Shown here piece after piece: positions 55,215 to 63,799 of a stretch of DNA of 64,000 nucleotides. Position 1 is the first letter of the stretch; the number at the start of each line of letters is the position of its first letter. The notes under the pieces are model-generated. The model did no database searches and was not told the origin of the DNA. It was given only the letters and a program-made list of their open reading frames with translations. The stretch comes from Christiangramia forsetii KT0803 (GTDB lineage: Bacteria > Bacteroidota > Bacteroidia > Flavobacteriales > Flavobacteriaceae): the NCBI RefSeq assembly GCF_000060345.1, contig NC_008571.1:3600501-3664500 (forward strand). Reading direction: 5' to 3'. Made by a program: the position numbers and the translations under genes.

Positions 55215-56225
55215 ATGCTTCAAAATAAAAAAATATCATATTCTGTGCTGGACCTTGCTGTAGTAGGACAGGATATTCCACATACTAAAGTTTTTAAGAA
55301 TACTGTTGAACTCGCACAGAAAGCTGAGGAATTGGGCTATACTCGATTCTGGTTGGCAGAACATCATAATATGGTGAGTATTGCCAGTTCTGCTACCACA
55401 GTACTGATGAGCCACGTTGCAGCTAAAACAAAAAATATTCGTATTGGTTCGGGTGGGATTATGTTGCCAAACCACTCACCTTTGATCGTAGCCGAACAAT
55501 TCGGAACTCTGGGGTCATTATATTCAGGTAGAATAGATATGGGGTTGGGGAGAGCACCGGGAACAGATCAGGTAACGGCGCATGCTATAAGAAGTGATAG
55601 AATGAATTCTGTCTATAAATTTCCACATGAAATAGATGAAATTCAGAAGTACTTTAAAAATGAAAGAACCACCACCAAGGTTAGAGCTACGGTTGCTGAA
55701 GGTGTAGATGTTCCTATGTACATTTTGGGTTCTAGTACAGATAGCGCACATGTAGCCGCTGAAAAAGGACTGCCTTATGTTTTTGCCAGTCATTTTGCGC
55801 CGGCACAGTTATTCCAGGCGATGGAAATTTATTACAGAGAATTCCAGCCTTCAGAATATTTTGATAAGCCTTATAGTATTGCGGGAATTAATGTAATCGC
55901 AGCAGATACTAATGAGGAAGCAGAAAAGATCTCTACCAGTTCCCTGAAAATGATGGTAGGAGTAATGACGGGGAATTTAGATTATCTTCAAAAACCCCAG
56001 GAGATGACTGCAGAATTACAAGCTGTTCGGGAGAATCCGTCTTTAAAAAGAATGCTTCAATATGCCTTTGTGGGGGATCGCGAAACTATTAAACAAAATA
56101 CCCAAGACTTTATTAAGAAAACAGGGGTAGATGAGATTATCGTCGCTTCCCATATTTATCATCAGGAAGACCGGTTAAAATCATTCAGTATTTTTTCTGA
56201 CATTATGAAAGAGATCAATTCCTAA
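55215..56225 (+). CDS. LLM-class flavin-dependent oxidoreductase (luciferase-like)
   Basis: The protein has 336 residues with a TIM-barrel luciferase-like monooxygenase fold. Typical segments are YSVLDLAVVGQD, RFWLAEHHNMVSIASSA, RIGSGGIMLPNHSPL and RIDMGLGRAPGTD. This group is annotated as LLM oxidoreductase (YhbW/alkanal monooxygenase-like), using FMNH2 and oxygen on an unknown substrate. The following FAD/NAD oxidoreductase could supply reduced flavin (inference). There is a hairpin in its immediate leader. Confidence 0.92.
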   Translation: MLQNKKISYSVLDLAVVGQDIPHTKVFKNTVELAQKAEELGYTRFWLAEHHNMVSIASSATTVLMSHVAAKTKNIRIGSGGIMLPNHSPLIVAEQFGTLGSLYSGRIDMGLGRAPGTDQVTAHAIRSDRMNSVYKFPHEIDEIQKYFKNERTTTKVRATVAEGVDVPMYILGSSTDSAHVAAEKGLPYVFASHFAPAQLFQAMEIYYREFQPSEYFDKPYSIAGINVIAADTNEEAEKISTSSLKMMVGVMTGNLDYLQKPQEMTAELQAVRENPSLKRMLQYAFVGDRETIKQNTQDFIKKTGVDEIIVASHIYHQEDRLKSFSIFSDIMKEINS

Positions 56226-56335
56226 ACTTCCTTAAAATCCCGCTTATTTCTCTTTAAGTATGGTTAAAACTTTAGTGTTCAGCCTTTTTTGAGCTGCATT
56301 TTTGTTCGAAATCATTTAACTTGAAAAGAAAAAGT

Positions 56336-57004
56336 ATGGAAGAGATAGTTAAAATAAAATCAATTGGTCAGGTCACACATGATGTAAAGCAATTTGTAGT
56401 TGAAAAACCTAAAGGCTATAACTTTACTCCTGGTCATGCAACGGAAGTTTCAATTAATAAAGAAGGATGGAAGGATGAAAAAAGGCCTTTTACGTTCACC
56501 AGTCTAAATGAATCTGATGATCTGGAATTCACTATCAAAATTTATCCTGATCACGATGGTGTTACCGAGCAGCTAGGAAAACTAAAACAGGGTGATGAAC
56601 TGATTGTTCGGGATACCTGGGGAGCGATTGAATATAAAGGGCCAGGTTATATTATTGCCGGCGGAGCTGGAATTACTCCTTATATCGCGATGTTGCGTGA
56701 TCTAAATAAAAAAGAAAAGACAGAAGGCTTGCAACTTATTTTTTCCAATAAAACCGATAAGGATATTATTTTAAAAGACGAATTGGATAATATGCTAGGT
56801 AATGATGCTACCTATGTAATTACCGATCAAAAAGATACTAAGTTCACAAATGCTTATCTGGACGAAGAATTCCTGAAGAAAAATATTAAAGACTATAGCA
56901 AGCAATTTTATGTTTGCGGTCCACCTAAAATGACAAAGGAGATTAGCAATATCCTTGAGAAATTAGGAGCTAATCCAGATGCGGTTCAATTAGATGATCA
57001 ATAA
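56336..57004 (+). CDS. FAD/NAD-binding ferredoxin-reductase-like protein
   Basis: The protein has 222 residues from ATG 56336 (MEEIVKIKSIGQVTHDV), with an A/G-rich stretch just before it; a TTG 15 bp upstream is less likely. An FAD domain has RPFTFTSLN and the NAD domain has YIIAGGAGITPYIAML and FYVCGPPKM, the ferredoxin-NADP reductase pattern. There is no [2Fe-2S] or other extra domain, so it needs a separate partner. It lies 110 bp after the LLM gene on the same strand and ends in a strong terminator. Confidence 0.9.
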   Translation: MEEIVKIKSIGQVTHDVKQFVVEKPKGYNFTPGHATEVSINKEGWKDEKRPFTFTSLNESDDLEFTIKIYPDHDGVTEQLGKLKQGDELIVRDTWGAIEYKGPGYIIAGGAGITPYIAMLRDLNKKEKTEGLQLIFSNKTDKDIILKDELDNMLGNDATYVITDQKDTKFTNAYLDEEFLKKNIKDYSKQFYVCGPPKMTKEISNILEKLGANPDAVQLDDQ

Positions 57005-57024
57005 TTTCAAGATGAGTTCGTGAT

Positions 57025-57050
57025 AAACCGGATGCAAATCCGGTTTTTTT
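57025..57050 (+). terminator. Terminator after the FAD/NAD oxidoreductase gene
   Basis: AAACCGGAT (57025-57033), loop GCAA, ATCCGGTTT (57038-57046), then TTTT. The GNRA-type tetraloop makes it stable. Confidence 0.93.
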
Positions 57051-57061
57051 AGCGGGAAAAA

Positions 57062-57484
57062 TTAATTCTGATCTTCAGCATATTTTTTGAATGTATTGAG
57101 AATTGACTGCCAGCCTTCTTGCTGCATTTCTTTTGAGTTTTCATCTTCGGGTTCAAAAGTTTGTTTTATAGTGGTAGAATTATCTTCTTCTGAAAAAATA
57201 ACCGTAACCATTCGTCCATCTTCAATTTCGTAAACCAGTTTCTTTTTTGGTTTTACCTCCTTGTAAACACCGGAGAAGTCAAAACCGAAGCTTCCATCTT
57301 TTGCTTCCATTCGGTATACAAATTTACCGTCTTCTTTAAGATCATTTTCTGCTGAAGGACATAACCAGTCTTCTGAAGCATGATTCCATTTGGTGATATG
57401 TTCCGGTTTTGTCCAGAATTCCCATACTTTTTCAACACTTTTATCAATGCTGGTTTCAACATTTATCGTTTCTTTTGAGGCCAT
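57062..57484 (-). CDS. SRPBCC/AHSA1 family protein
   Basis: The protein has 140 residues and is cytoplasmic. The START-like fold is marked by the N-terminal strand INVETSIDKSVEKVWEFWTKPEHITKW and the C-terminal helix EMQQEGWQSILNTFKKYAE. The AHSA1-like group binds hydrophobic ligands or acts in stress responses; the ligand is unknown. It heads a series of small minus-strand genes. Confidence 0.88.
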   Translation of the reverse strand: MASKETINVETSIDKSVEKVWEFWTKPEHITKWNHASEDWLCPSAENDLKEDGKFVYRMEAKDGSFGFDFSGVYKEVKPKKKLVYEIEDGRMVTVIFSEEDNSTTIKQTFEPEDENSKEMQQEGWQSILNTFKKYAEDQN

Positions 57485-57557
57485 TTGGAAGTTTTAAATA
57501 AGTTAATCCTAAATTATCAAATTTTCGGGACTTATTCTATATTGAAAAGTAGTATAG

Positions 57558-57962
57558 TCATTGATTCGTCTCTTTCATTTTATAGAGATCGTGATGAAAT
57601 ACAATGATGAAGTATATGAGAATAGTAAGAAGGATTTCATAGGCGCTTTTCAGTTCAAATTCACCTGAATTAAAAATCAATTCCATAATTGTGTCCAGGA
57701 AAAAGAGCATGGTTCCAAATAAAAGGGCATTGGCAAATTTTCCGAATCGCATTTCAGTAATCTGGCTCGTTTCATTCTTTTGATAAGAAAAACTAATGAA
57801 GATCGCTCCCAGCAAAATGAGATCTTTAAATATCCATTTGAAAATGTTTTGATCCATGGTAAATAGATCCTTAAAGCTGTAATTGATGATGAGAATTACA
57901 ATGGAGATGATAATGAGGGCAACTCCAATTAATTTAAAATAGGAGGGTAATAATTTCTTCAT
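57558..57962 (-). CDS. Four-helix small membrane protein, unknown
   Basis: The protein has 134 residues with four predicted transmembrane helices (about 10-27, 42-60, 75-95 and 108-125). A charged segment KNETSQITEMRFGKF lies between helices 2 and 3. I do not recognise the family. It stands alone on the minus strand between the SRPBCC gene and the 41-residue gene. Confidence 0.68.
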   Translation of the reverse strand: MKKLLPSYFKLIGVALIIISIVILIINYSFKDLFTMDQNIFKWIFKDLILLGAIFISFSYQKNETSQITEMRFGKFANALLFGTMLFFLDTIMELIFNSGEFELKSAYEILLTILIYFIIVFHHDLYKMKETNQ

Positions 57963-58105
57963 GGTTGGGTTGGTTTTGAGCTATCCTCATAGAAATGTGA
58001 TATCGTATCCTCCTATTCTGTAAAAGAAAGGAAATTACCTGAGGTTAACAGAAACTAAATACTTGTGGAATAATTTGTGTTGAAATCTGAATCTAAATTA
58101 TTTAT

Positions 58106-58231
58106 TTAATAAAACCCAAATAAACCTTGTTTAAAATGCTCCCAGTCAGCCAAGATCTCAAGGGCAATAATTGCAAAAATTATAAGAATGAAAATTTTTA
58201 AATAGTCTTTTTTGGTAAGATGTGTGCTCAT
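58106..58231 (-). CDS. 41-residue single-helix membrane protein
   Basis: A short frame reads MSTHLTKKDYLKIFILII, then FAIIALEILADWEHFKQGL and FGFY. It has a basic N-terminus, one transmembrane helix and an amphipathic tail. It ends in TAA at 58106 and its ATG lies 8 bp from the stop of the Coa1-like gene on the same strand, a gap typical of co-translated genes. Family unknown, but the composition is that of a real small membrane protein. Confidence 0.65.
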   Translation of the reverse strand: MSTHLTKKDYLKIFILIIFAIIALEILADWEHFKQGLFGFY

Positions 58232-58238
58232 AGTTTAA

Positions 58239-58670
58239 TTACTTTTCAGACTTTATAACTTCAATCGTTTGTGTACTTTTTGTCGGATTGATTACCCGAA
58301 TATTTAATTGTTCATATTTCCATTTTTTAGCATTTCGATGAGCGATAAGATCCAATTTAGCTTTTCCCTTATCTCCCAGAACTTTAATGGTTGAAGTGAC
58401 GCTTTTGTTATCTTTTGAATAATTGACCTCGCCATTCAAAATTGTCATTTTATCTATGGGTTGTATTTTCCCTATAGTTTCTATGACCCTTAAATCTTTA
58501 TTTGCCTTATCAATTGCAGTTTGATAGAGCTCCTTATCAGCATAAGCCTGAGCAAGATCTGATGATATTTTCCCGAAACCGGAAGAGGCAAAAAGATAAA
58601 TAATTACAATGATGAGGCTTACTAAAGGGACAGACCATTTATAATTTCTATTGAGCCAGTTTTCTTTCAT
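58239..58670 (-). CDS. Coa1-like (cytochrome oxidase assembly factor-type) membrane protein
   Basis: The protein has 143 residues. One N-terminal transmembrane helix (about 13-32) is followed by an outside domain with an early helix and a beta-sheet. The pattern AIDKANKDLRVIETIGKIQ followed by the GKAKLDLIAHRN and KWKYEQLNI strands resembles the Coa1/Tim21-like group, from memory. Mitochondrial Coa1 helps cytochrome oxidase assembly, but bacterial members have no proven role and no oxidase genes are nearby. The 41-residue gene follows it. Confidence 0.65.
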   Translation of the reverse strand: MKENWLNRNYKWSVPLVSLIIVIIYLFASSGFGKISSDLAQAYADKELYQTAIDKANKDLRVIETIGKIQPIDKMTILNGEVNYSKDNKSVTSTIKVLGDKGKAKLDLIAHRNAKKWKYEQLNIRVINPTKSTQTIEVIKSEK

Positions 58671-58820
58671 TATCTTTTAAAGTTATAAGTAAAACAATCT
58701 GGAAAATCTCTATTTACAAAATCTATTAAAGCATTAAAATATAAAAAATGCTTTTAAGACGTGATGCCAACCAGGTTTAATTTAGTTCCTGAATCTGCCT
58801 TAAAATACCCAGTTTGTTTT

Positions 58821-59273
58821 CTAAGCATAAAATAAAGCCACTATAAACGGAATAATAACTGTTACAGATATAATGGCTGGCTTCAACCAGCTCTTTTTCT
58901 CGAATTCAATATCTTTTCCAAGATACCTATTCCAGAAATATTCGTTTAAAATGATCGCACCTAATATATTTAAAGGGATCGTTAAATTCGTTGTAGCCAG
59001 GGAATGTATGGTAATAATCATCCCTGTAGTATAAATAATTGAAAATATAAGCACCTGTATTCGCCCTCTTTTCTCTCCTTTTTTCTTTAGGTTACTCATT
59101 AAAATTACCGCTCCAAAAATAGTAGAAAAAATAAGTGAAAATGCAGTGATGACTCTTTTAGAATAAAGTTCTGGAAGAATTTCGGTGATTTCATTTTCTT
59201 CAAAATCATCATTTTCCAGATTTTCAGGATTCTTTTCGGTGATTTCCGATTTATAATTTAATATTTTCTTCAA
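58821..59273 (-). CDS. Polytopic membrane protein, unknown
   Basis: The protein has 150 residues. An acidic N-terminal region (EKNPENLENDDFEENEITEI) of about 35 residues precedes four predicted helices (about 42-62, 73-92, 96-113 and 130-149). The stretch LNEYFWNRYLGKDIEFEKKSW between helices 3 and 4 is well formed. I do not recognise the family. Confidence 0.65.
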   Translation of the reverse strand: MKKILNYKSEITEKNPENLENDDFEENEITEILPELYSKRVITAFSLIFSTIFGAVILMSNLKKKGEKRGRIQVLIFSIIYTTGMIITIHSLATTNLTIPLNILGAIILNEYFWNRYLGKDIEFEKKSWLKPAIISVTVIIPFIVALFYA

Positions 59274-59617
59274 GACGATATTACTTTATATCCATACATA
59301 ATGAACAAAACTTGCTGAAGTAGGGATGCAGTTTTGCCCATTTTTGGGTCAGTGGGAAGCGAATTTAAAAAAAACTATAGAAACCCCATAGGATATTCTG
59401 AAAAGTAATAAATAGATAAAAATATCGTTAAAAGACTTTTTGAAAGATTAATGATGATAGAAGAATCGTCCACCCTGAATTTCGGGAGTTCTACCACATA
59501 TTCTGCGAAAAAGGATTCAAAAAAATTACAAATTCCGGATAGTTGTGAAAGAGATTAATTTCCTGAATAATTTATTCACCGGTTATAAGAAGCTGTTTTA
59601 ATGTCAATAACCTAATA
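59274..59617. other. Gene-free region with a repeat fragment
   Basis: No gene is seen. At 59468-59488 the sequence CCACCCTGAATTTCGGGAG is close to the reverse complement of the end of repeat copy A (CTCCCGAAATTCAGGGTGG versus GATCCCGAAATAAATTCAGG). The rest is AT-rich. Confidence 0.5.
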
Positions 59618-60301
59618 TTATTTTCTGGTCTGGAGGTACATCCAATATCCATCTCTGTATGGAATTCGAATATTTGTAAATCCGGCATTCTCGAGCCATT
59701 CCTTTTGAAGAAGATAATCTGTTGGCTTATCATAGTTTTTGTAATGTTCCATGACCCAGGCCCATTTTTCACCGTCAGGGAAGTTGGAGTTCACAAATTG
59801 ACCCCATTGCTCAAGAAGCTGTGGATGATCTGGGTTTGTTTTACTTATCATTAAATCGCAGTAAGAAAATATTCCGCCAATTTTTAAAGAAGAATATATA
59901 TTTTCGAAAATAGCTCGTTTCTCTTTTTTGTTGCAATGATGTAAACTGAAGCCTGCAACAATCAGGTCGTAATGATCTTTTTTGAATGAAAAATCATTAA
60001 AATACGTATTAGCATAATTAACGTTATAATTTTTGAACTGTTTACGGCATAGATCGATCATTTCAGTAGAAGCGTCTACAAGGGTAAAAGTAGCATCTGG
60101 AAAATAAGGAATAAGTTGAGCGGTAATATTACCGTTCCCACTACCAAGGTCAAGAATTGAATTAGGATTAAAATCTTCAGGAAAGTGTTTTCCAAAACTT
60201 GAGACCAGTTCCAGGTAACAAGGTACACAGCGAATCATATCATTGGTGTAATTCTTCGAAAATTCGTTGAATTCCAAGGCTATGTCCGTTTCTTTTTTCA
60301 T
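59618..60301 (-). CDS. Class I SAM-dependent methyltransferase
   Basis: The protein has 227 residues. Motif I is ILDLGSGNGNIT, motif II TFTLVDASTEMI, and the following LIVAGFSLHHCNKKEK is the family's fourth strand. The C-terminal part is rich in Tyr/Trp (WAWVMEHYKNYDKPTDYL). The fold is the generic Rossmann methyltransferase; the substrate cannot be told. The gene is monocistronic and divergent from prs. Confidence 0.88.
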   Translation of the reverse strand: MKKETDIALEFNEFSKNYTNDMIRCVPCYLELVSSFGKHFPEDFNPNSILDLGSGNGNITAQLIPYFPDATFTLVDASTEMIDLCRKQFKNYNVNYANTYFNDFSFKKDHYDLIVAGFSLHHCNKKEKRAIFENIYSSLKIGGIFSYCDLMISKTNPDHPQLLEQWGQFVNSNFPDGEKWAWVMEHYKNYDKPTDYLLQKEWLENAGFTNIRIPYRDGYWMYLQTRK

Positions 60302-60616
60302 TCAGTACTTGTTTGATTTCTATAAAGATAGGGTATTTGTTCAAAGGCGTATTTAATAAAGGCCGATATTCTCAGGATAAACAAGCTATTTAGACATGTA
60401 GAAAAAGCGATTCTAGCGTGTTTCTTTTTTTATTTAAGCAGGATTCATAAATAAGCTAGGTGCTTTTAAAATAAACTAATAGAATCTAATTCTAGGGGCT
60501 TTCCCTTAATTGATGCAACTTTCTTTTGAAGCAGTTGGTTTTATTCTGTAATCGCAAGGATAAATTTTTAAATTTGCATGCAACAATAACAAAACACACA
60601 ACAAAAACAACACAAA
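60302..60616. other. Divergent promoter region between methyltransferase gene and prs
   Basis: No gene is seen. The prs side has a TAAATTTG box (60569) and then a long A/C-rich, nearly G-free leader from about 60580 to the ATG. Confidence 0.5.
60569..60576 (+). promoter_or_regulatory. -7 box of prs
   Basis: TAAATTTG fits TAnnTTTG. It predicts a leader of about 35 nt that is almost free of G and U, a style often seen before well-expressed genes in Bacteroidota. Confidence 0.55.
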
Positions 60617-61552
60617 ATGCCTGCAACAGAAGCTAAGATCTTTAATTGTACCCAGAGTCGTGAACTTGCTGAAAAGATCGCTGGTCATTATGGTACAAAA
60701 CTGGGGAACGTAATAACCTCTACTTATAGTGACGGTGAATTTCAACCTTCTTTTGAAGAATCGGTAAGAGGTTCACGAGTATTCATTATTGGTTCTACCC
60801 ATCCCGGTAGCGATCATTTAATGGAAATGCTATTGATGCTGGATGCTGCAAAAAGAGCTTCTGCCAGACATATTACAGCTGTGATGCCATATTTTGGATG
60901 GGCAAGACAAGATAGAAAAGACAAGCCTCGTGTGCCCATCGCTGCGAAAATGATCGCAAGCATCCTGGAGACGGCGGGAGCTACAAGAATTATTACGATG
61001 GATCTTCATGCAGATCAGATTCAGGGATTTTTTGAAAAGCCTGTAGACCATCTTTATGCAAGTACCGTTTTTCTCCCATATCTAAGAAAACTTGGTCTTG
61101 ATAATTTAACCATTGCATCCCCGGATATGGGTGGTTCCAAAAGAGCTTATGCCTATTCTAAAGCATTGGAAAGCGACGTGGTAATTTGTTATAAACAAAG
61201 GGCCAAAGCCAATGTGATTTCACATATGGAACTTATTGGAGACGTGACAGGAAAGAATGTTGTTTTGGTAGACGATATGGTAGATACTGCCGGGACGCTT
61301 ACTAAAGCTGCAGATCTTATGATGGAACGTGGAGCAAAAAGTGTTCGCGCGATCTGTACGCATCCCGTACTTTCAGGAGAGGCTTACGATCGTATTGAAA
61401 AATCTAAGCTTGAGGAATTAATTGTAACAGATTCTATCCCGTTGCGCCAGGAAAGTAGAAAAATAAAAGTTGTGAGCTGTGCTGAACTTTTTGCTGATGT
61501 GATGAAGCGTGTTCAGGATAATGAGTCCATAAGTTCTAAGTTCATTATGTAA
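60617..61552 (+). CDS. prs: Ribose-phosphate pyrophosphokinase (PRPP synthase)
   Basis: The protein has 311 residues. The class I PRPP synthase motifs are intact: the SDGEFQPSFEESVRG substrate loop, the catalytic/ATP region ARQDRKDKPRVPIAAKM, DLHADQIQGFF, and the PRPP-binding loop VLVDDMVDTAGTLTKAA. It makes PRPP for purine, pyrimidine, His and Trp synthesis. In many Bacteroidota prs is directly followed by the L25/ctc gene; here a convergent ppx gene lies between them. Confidence 0.97.
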   Translation: MPATEAKIFNCTQSRELAEKIAGHYGTKLGNVITSTYSDGEFQPSFEESVRGSRVFIIGSTHPGSDHLMEMLLMLDAAKRASARHITAVMPYFGWARQDRKDKPRVPIAAKMIASILETAGATRIITMDLHADQIQGFFEKPVDHLYASTVFLPYLRKLGLDNLTIASPDMGGSKRAYAYSKALESDVVICYKQRAKANVISHMELIGDVTGKNVVLVDDMVDTAGTLTKAADLMMERGAKSVRAICTHPVLSGEAYDRIEKSKLEELIVTDSIPLRQESRKIKVVSCAELFADVMKRVQDNESISSKFIM

Positions 61553-61553
61553 T

Positions 61554-61583
61554 CCCTGCGAGCAAAGCGAAACAGTCTCAACT
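61554..61583. repeat. Dispersed repeat fragment, copy G
   Basis: CCTGCGAGCAAAGCGAAACA followed by GTCTCAACT is a close match to CTGCGAGTGAAACGAAGCAG plus TCTCATA in copy B at 63383. It fills the gap between prs and ppx. Confidence 0.55.
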
Positions 61584-63190
61584 TAAGTATTGCCGGTAGA
61601 ATTCTGGATGCGCTCCCGTTCATTTTTGTTCACAGCGTAGATTTCCAGTTTTTTGCCGGTCACTTTTTCAAATAATCCTGATTTTCTCTCGGCTCCCCAT
61701 ATTTCTAATTCAGGATCACCCATGGTTGTGATATAAAAATTTACATTTTCATCGCTATTATCAATTTCCAGTTTTTCAACATTTTGATAATGGCTTCGAT
61801 CCAACCCATCAGCAACCCTCAACAATGCGGAAAGTCTCTTAACCTTCTTCCGAAGTGTTTTTTCAAGTTTCTTGTATAAAAAATGTCTTTTTTTAGGAGT
61901 GGATCGTCGATGATATCGTGCAACATTAGCCAGGATGTCAATCTCATCTTCAGTAAATCCCCTTAAATCTGAATGACGAATGAGGTAGAGTGCATGTTTA
62001 TGATGCTTTCTATAAGAAATATAGTAGCCAATATCGTGGAGTAGGCTGGCATATTCCAGTAATTCCCGGTCGCTTTCTTCGAGTTTCAGCTCTTCTTTAA
62101 ATTCATCAAATAATTGTAGAGCCATGGAGGCAACATGAGTAGAATGAGTTTCCAGCCAGTTGCATTTTCGAAGCAACTCGAAAATACTTCGCTTTCGCGG
62201 ATCTGGAAAATTGGCGACGAGATCCAGTTTTGGCCGTTCTTTATTGATAAAGTTCAGAATCATTCCGTCTCTTAATGCCGCTTCAGAAATTTTTATCTGT
62301 TCAATATTGAATTTTTTCACCAGGTATTTAACCAGTACCATCCCGGGATTAATAATATCGATACGCTTTTCATCCAGCTCTTTGATCTTGGACCTTTCTT
62401 TTCTGTCCAGTTTGATAAAATCCTTGTACAATGATTTAAAATCGGAAGAATTAAAGACTAGTTCATTTAGCGTCATATTAGCGGTGAGAGAATTCCTGGT
62501 AGCTACCATAGCGCCTATATTTTCCATGGTCCCGGAAGAGCCGATAATGGTCTTTACCCCATAATTCTTCATGACGCCCTTTATCTCTTTAAGAGCCTTT
62601 TTATAATATTTTTTAAGATTTTTGATTTCATCTTTGGTAATGGGATCCTCGGAAACGAATTTTGCGGCCATTCTGGCAACACCCAGTTTTAAACTGTTGT
62701 GATAAACAAATTTTTGGTTGTTTCCAATGATGAATTCTACACTTCCACCACCAATATCCACCATCAATACCATTTCTTCATCTAAAGCAATACTATGCCT
62801 AACGGCAAGACCAATAAGTTCAGCTTCCATTTTTCCTGGGATGGCCCGTGCTTTAATGCCAACTTCGTCTATCATGCGTTGTATAAAATCCCCACCGTTC
62901 TTGGCCTCTCGAATCGCACTGGTGGCAAAAGCCAGAATTTCTTCCACTTCCTGGCTGTCACAAAGAAATTTGATGCGTTTTAACGCATCCAGACCTCTCT
63001 CTATGGCCTCCTCACTCAGATGATTATCCATACCTTTTTCAGCAAGGATCACCATTTCCTTTAGTTTATCAATAGTCCGGAAACTACCATCGGGATAAAT
63101 ATCTACCAAAACAGCATGAAACGAATTAGTTCCAAGGTCTATCGCTGCAATACGTTTTGTTGAGGTTGAGTTTTCAGACTTATTTTCCAT
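61583..63190 (-). CDS. ppx: Exopolyphosphatase / Ppx-GppA phosphatase with HD domain
   Basis: The protein has 535 residues. The N-terminal ASKHA phosphatase part (about 1-315) has RIAAIDLGTNSFHAVLVD and VLMVDIGGGSVEFIIG and TIIGSSGTMENIG, the phosphate-binding loops of Ppx/GppA. The C-terminal HD-like domain (about 330-500) has LLHDIGYYISYRKHHKHAL. It hydrolyses polyphosphate or pppGpp; which one cannot be decided by sequence. It converges on prs and is divergent from the L25 gene. Confidence 0.93.
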   Translation of the reverse strand: MENKSENSTSTKRIAAIDLGTNSFHAVLVDIYPDGSFRTIDKLKEMVILAEKGMDNHLSEEAIERGLDALKRIKFLCDSQEVEEILAFATSAIREAKNGGDFIQRMIDEVGIKARAIPGKMEAELIGLAVRHSIALDEEMVLMVDIGGGSVEFIIGNNQKFVYHNSLKLGVARMAAKFVSEDPITKDEIKNLKKYYKKALKEIKGVMKNYGVKTIIGSSGTMENIGAMVATRNSLTANMTLNELVFNSSDFKSLYKDFIKLDRKERSKIKELDEKRIDIINPGMVLVKYLVKKFNIEQIKISEAALRDGMILNFINKERPKLDLVANFPDPRKRSIFELLRKCNWLETHSTHVASMALQLFDEFKEELKLEESDRELLEYASLLHDIGYYISYRKHHKHALYLIRHSDLRGFTEDEIDILANVARYHRRSTPKKRHFLYKKLEKTLRKKVKRLSALLRVADGLDRSHYQNVEKLEIDNSDENVNFYITTMGDPELEIWGAERKSGLFEKVTGKKLEIYAVNKNERERIQNSTGNT

Positions 63191-63378
63191 TTTTCAGATA
63201 CTAGTTTCAGTTTGTGTTCATGTAAACTTCAATTTAAACAAAATTGCCGGAAGGAATTATAAGCCTTTATGAAAACAATGATCAATTTTCAATAAACAAT
63301 CAGCAGAAGGATAAAAAAGAGATTTCTTCCGTATGAAGAGATCGCTTCATTGCGTTCACGATTACGTAATAAGTAACT

Positions 63379-63474
63379 GTCACTGCGAGTGAAACGAAGC
63401 AGTCTCATATTGCTCCACTAAGCCTGTCGAAATGTGAAGTTGAAAATGAGATCCTAAAACAAGTTCAGGATGAC
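63379..63474. repeat. Dispersed intergenic repeat, copy B
   Basis: It begins GTCACTGCGAGTGAAACG and contains CACTAAGCCTGTCGAAATG, then GAGATCCTAAAACAAGTTCA and GGATGACG. It shares the CTGAGCCTGTCGA core with copy C and the tail with copy A. It is non-coding. Confidence 0.7.
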
Positions 63475-63543
63475 GTTTCAAAACGGGTTGGGAGGAAATA
63501 GAAAAAGATCACATCACTTACTTCGCGAGGGTGTTTCCGGGGA

Positions 63544-63609
63544 GTTGTCACTTCGAGTGCAGCAGAGCAGTTTCAAGAATTGCCCCACTGAGCCTGTCGA
63601 AGTGTGGGT
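63544..63609. repeat. Dispersed intergenic repeat, copy C
   Basis: It begins TTGTCACTTCGAGTGCAGC and contains CCCCACTGAGCCTGTCGAAG. The core CACTGAGCCTGTCGAAGTG can fold on itself. It lies 70 bp from copy B in the same orientation. Together the two copies account for much of the 600 bp ppx-L25 gap. Confidence 0.7.
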
Positions 63610-63687
63610 TTGGTTTATTGCGTTCAGTATTTTTAATTAAGAAAAGAATGATAATCTTAATTCCGCAGAACTTTTTAACGCACAGGG

Positions 63688-63718
63688 TTTTATAGATAAA
63701 TAAAAAAACTTACTTTTG
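63688..63718 (+). promoter_or_regulatory. Promoter of the L25 gene
   Basis: TTTT (63688-63691), 19 bp spacer and TACTTTTG (63711-63718) fit the Bacteroidota promoter, with a 3/4 match at -33. It predicts a leader of about 75 nt. Confidence 0.65.
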
Positions 63719-63735
63719 CATCCTGAAATTTTTAC

Positions 63736-63776
63736 GCAGATGAAGGCAGTCCAGTAAGTGACCAGACGACATCTGT
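63736..63776 (+). promoter_or_regulatory. Candidate structured leader of the L25 gene
   Basis: GCAGATG (63736-63742) can pair with CATCTGT (63770-63776; one G-T pair) around a GC-rich 27-base loop containing GCAGTCCAGTAAGTGACC. The stretch is richer in GC than its surroundings and lies in the predicted 5' leader, so it may be an autoregulatory element for a ribosomal protein. Confidence 0.45.
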
Positions 63777-63799
63777 TAATAGTAATTTAAAATATACAA

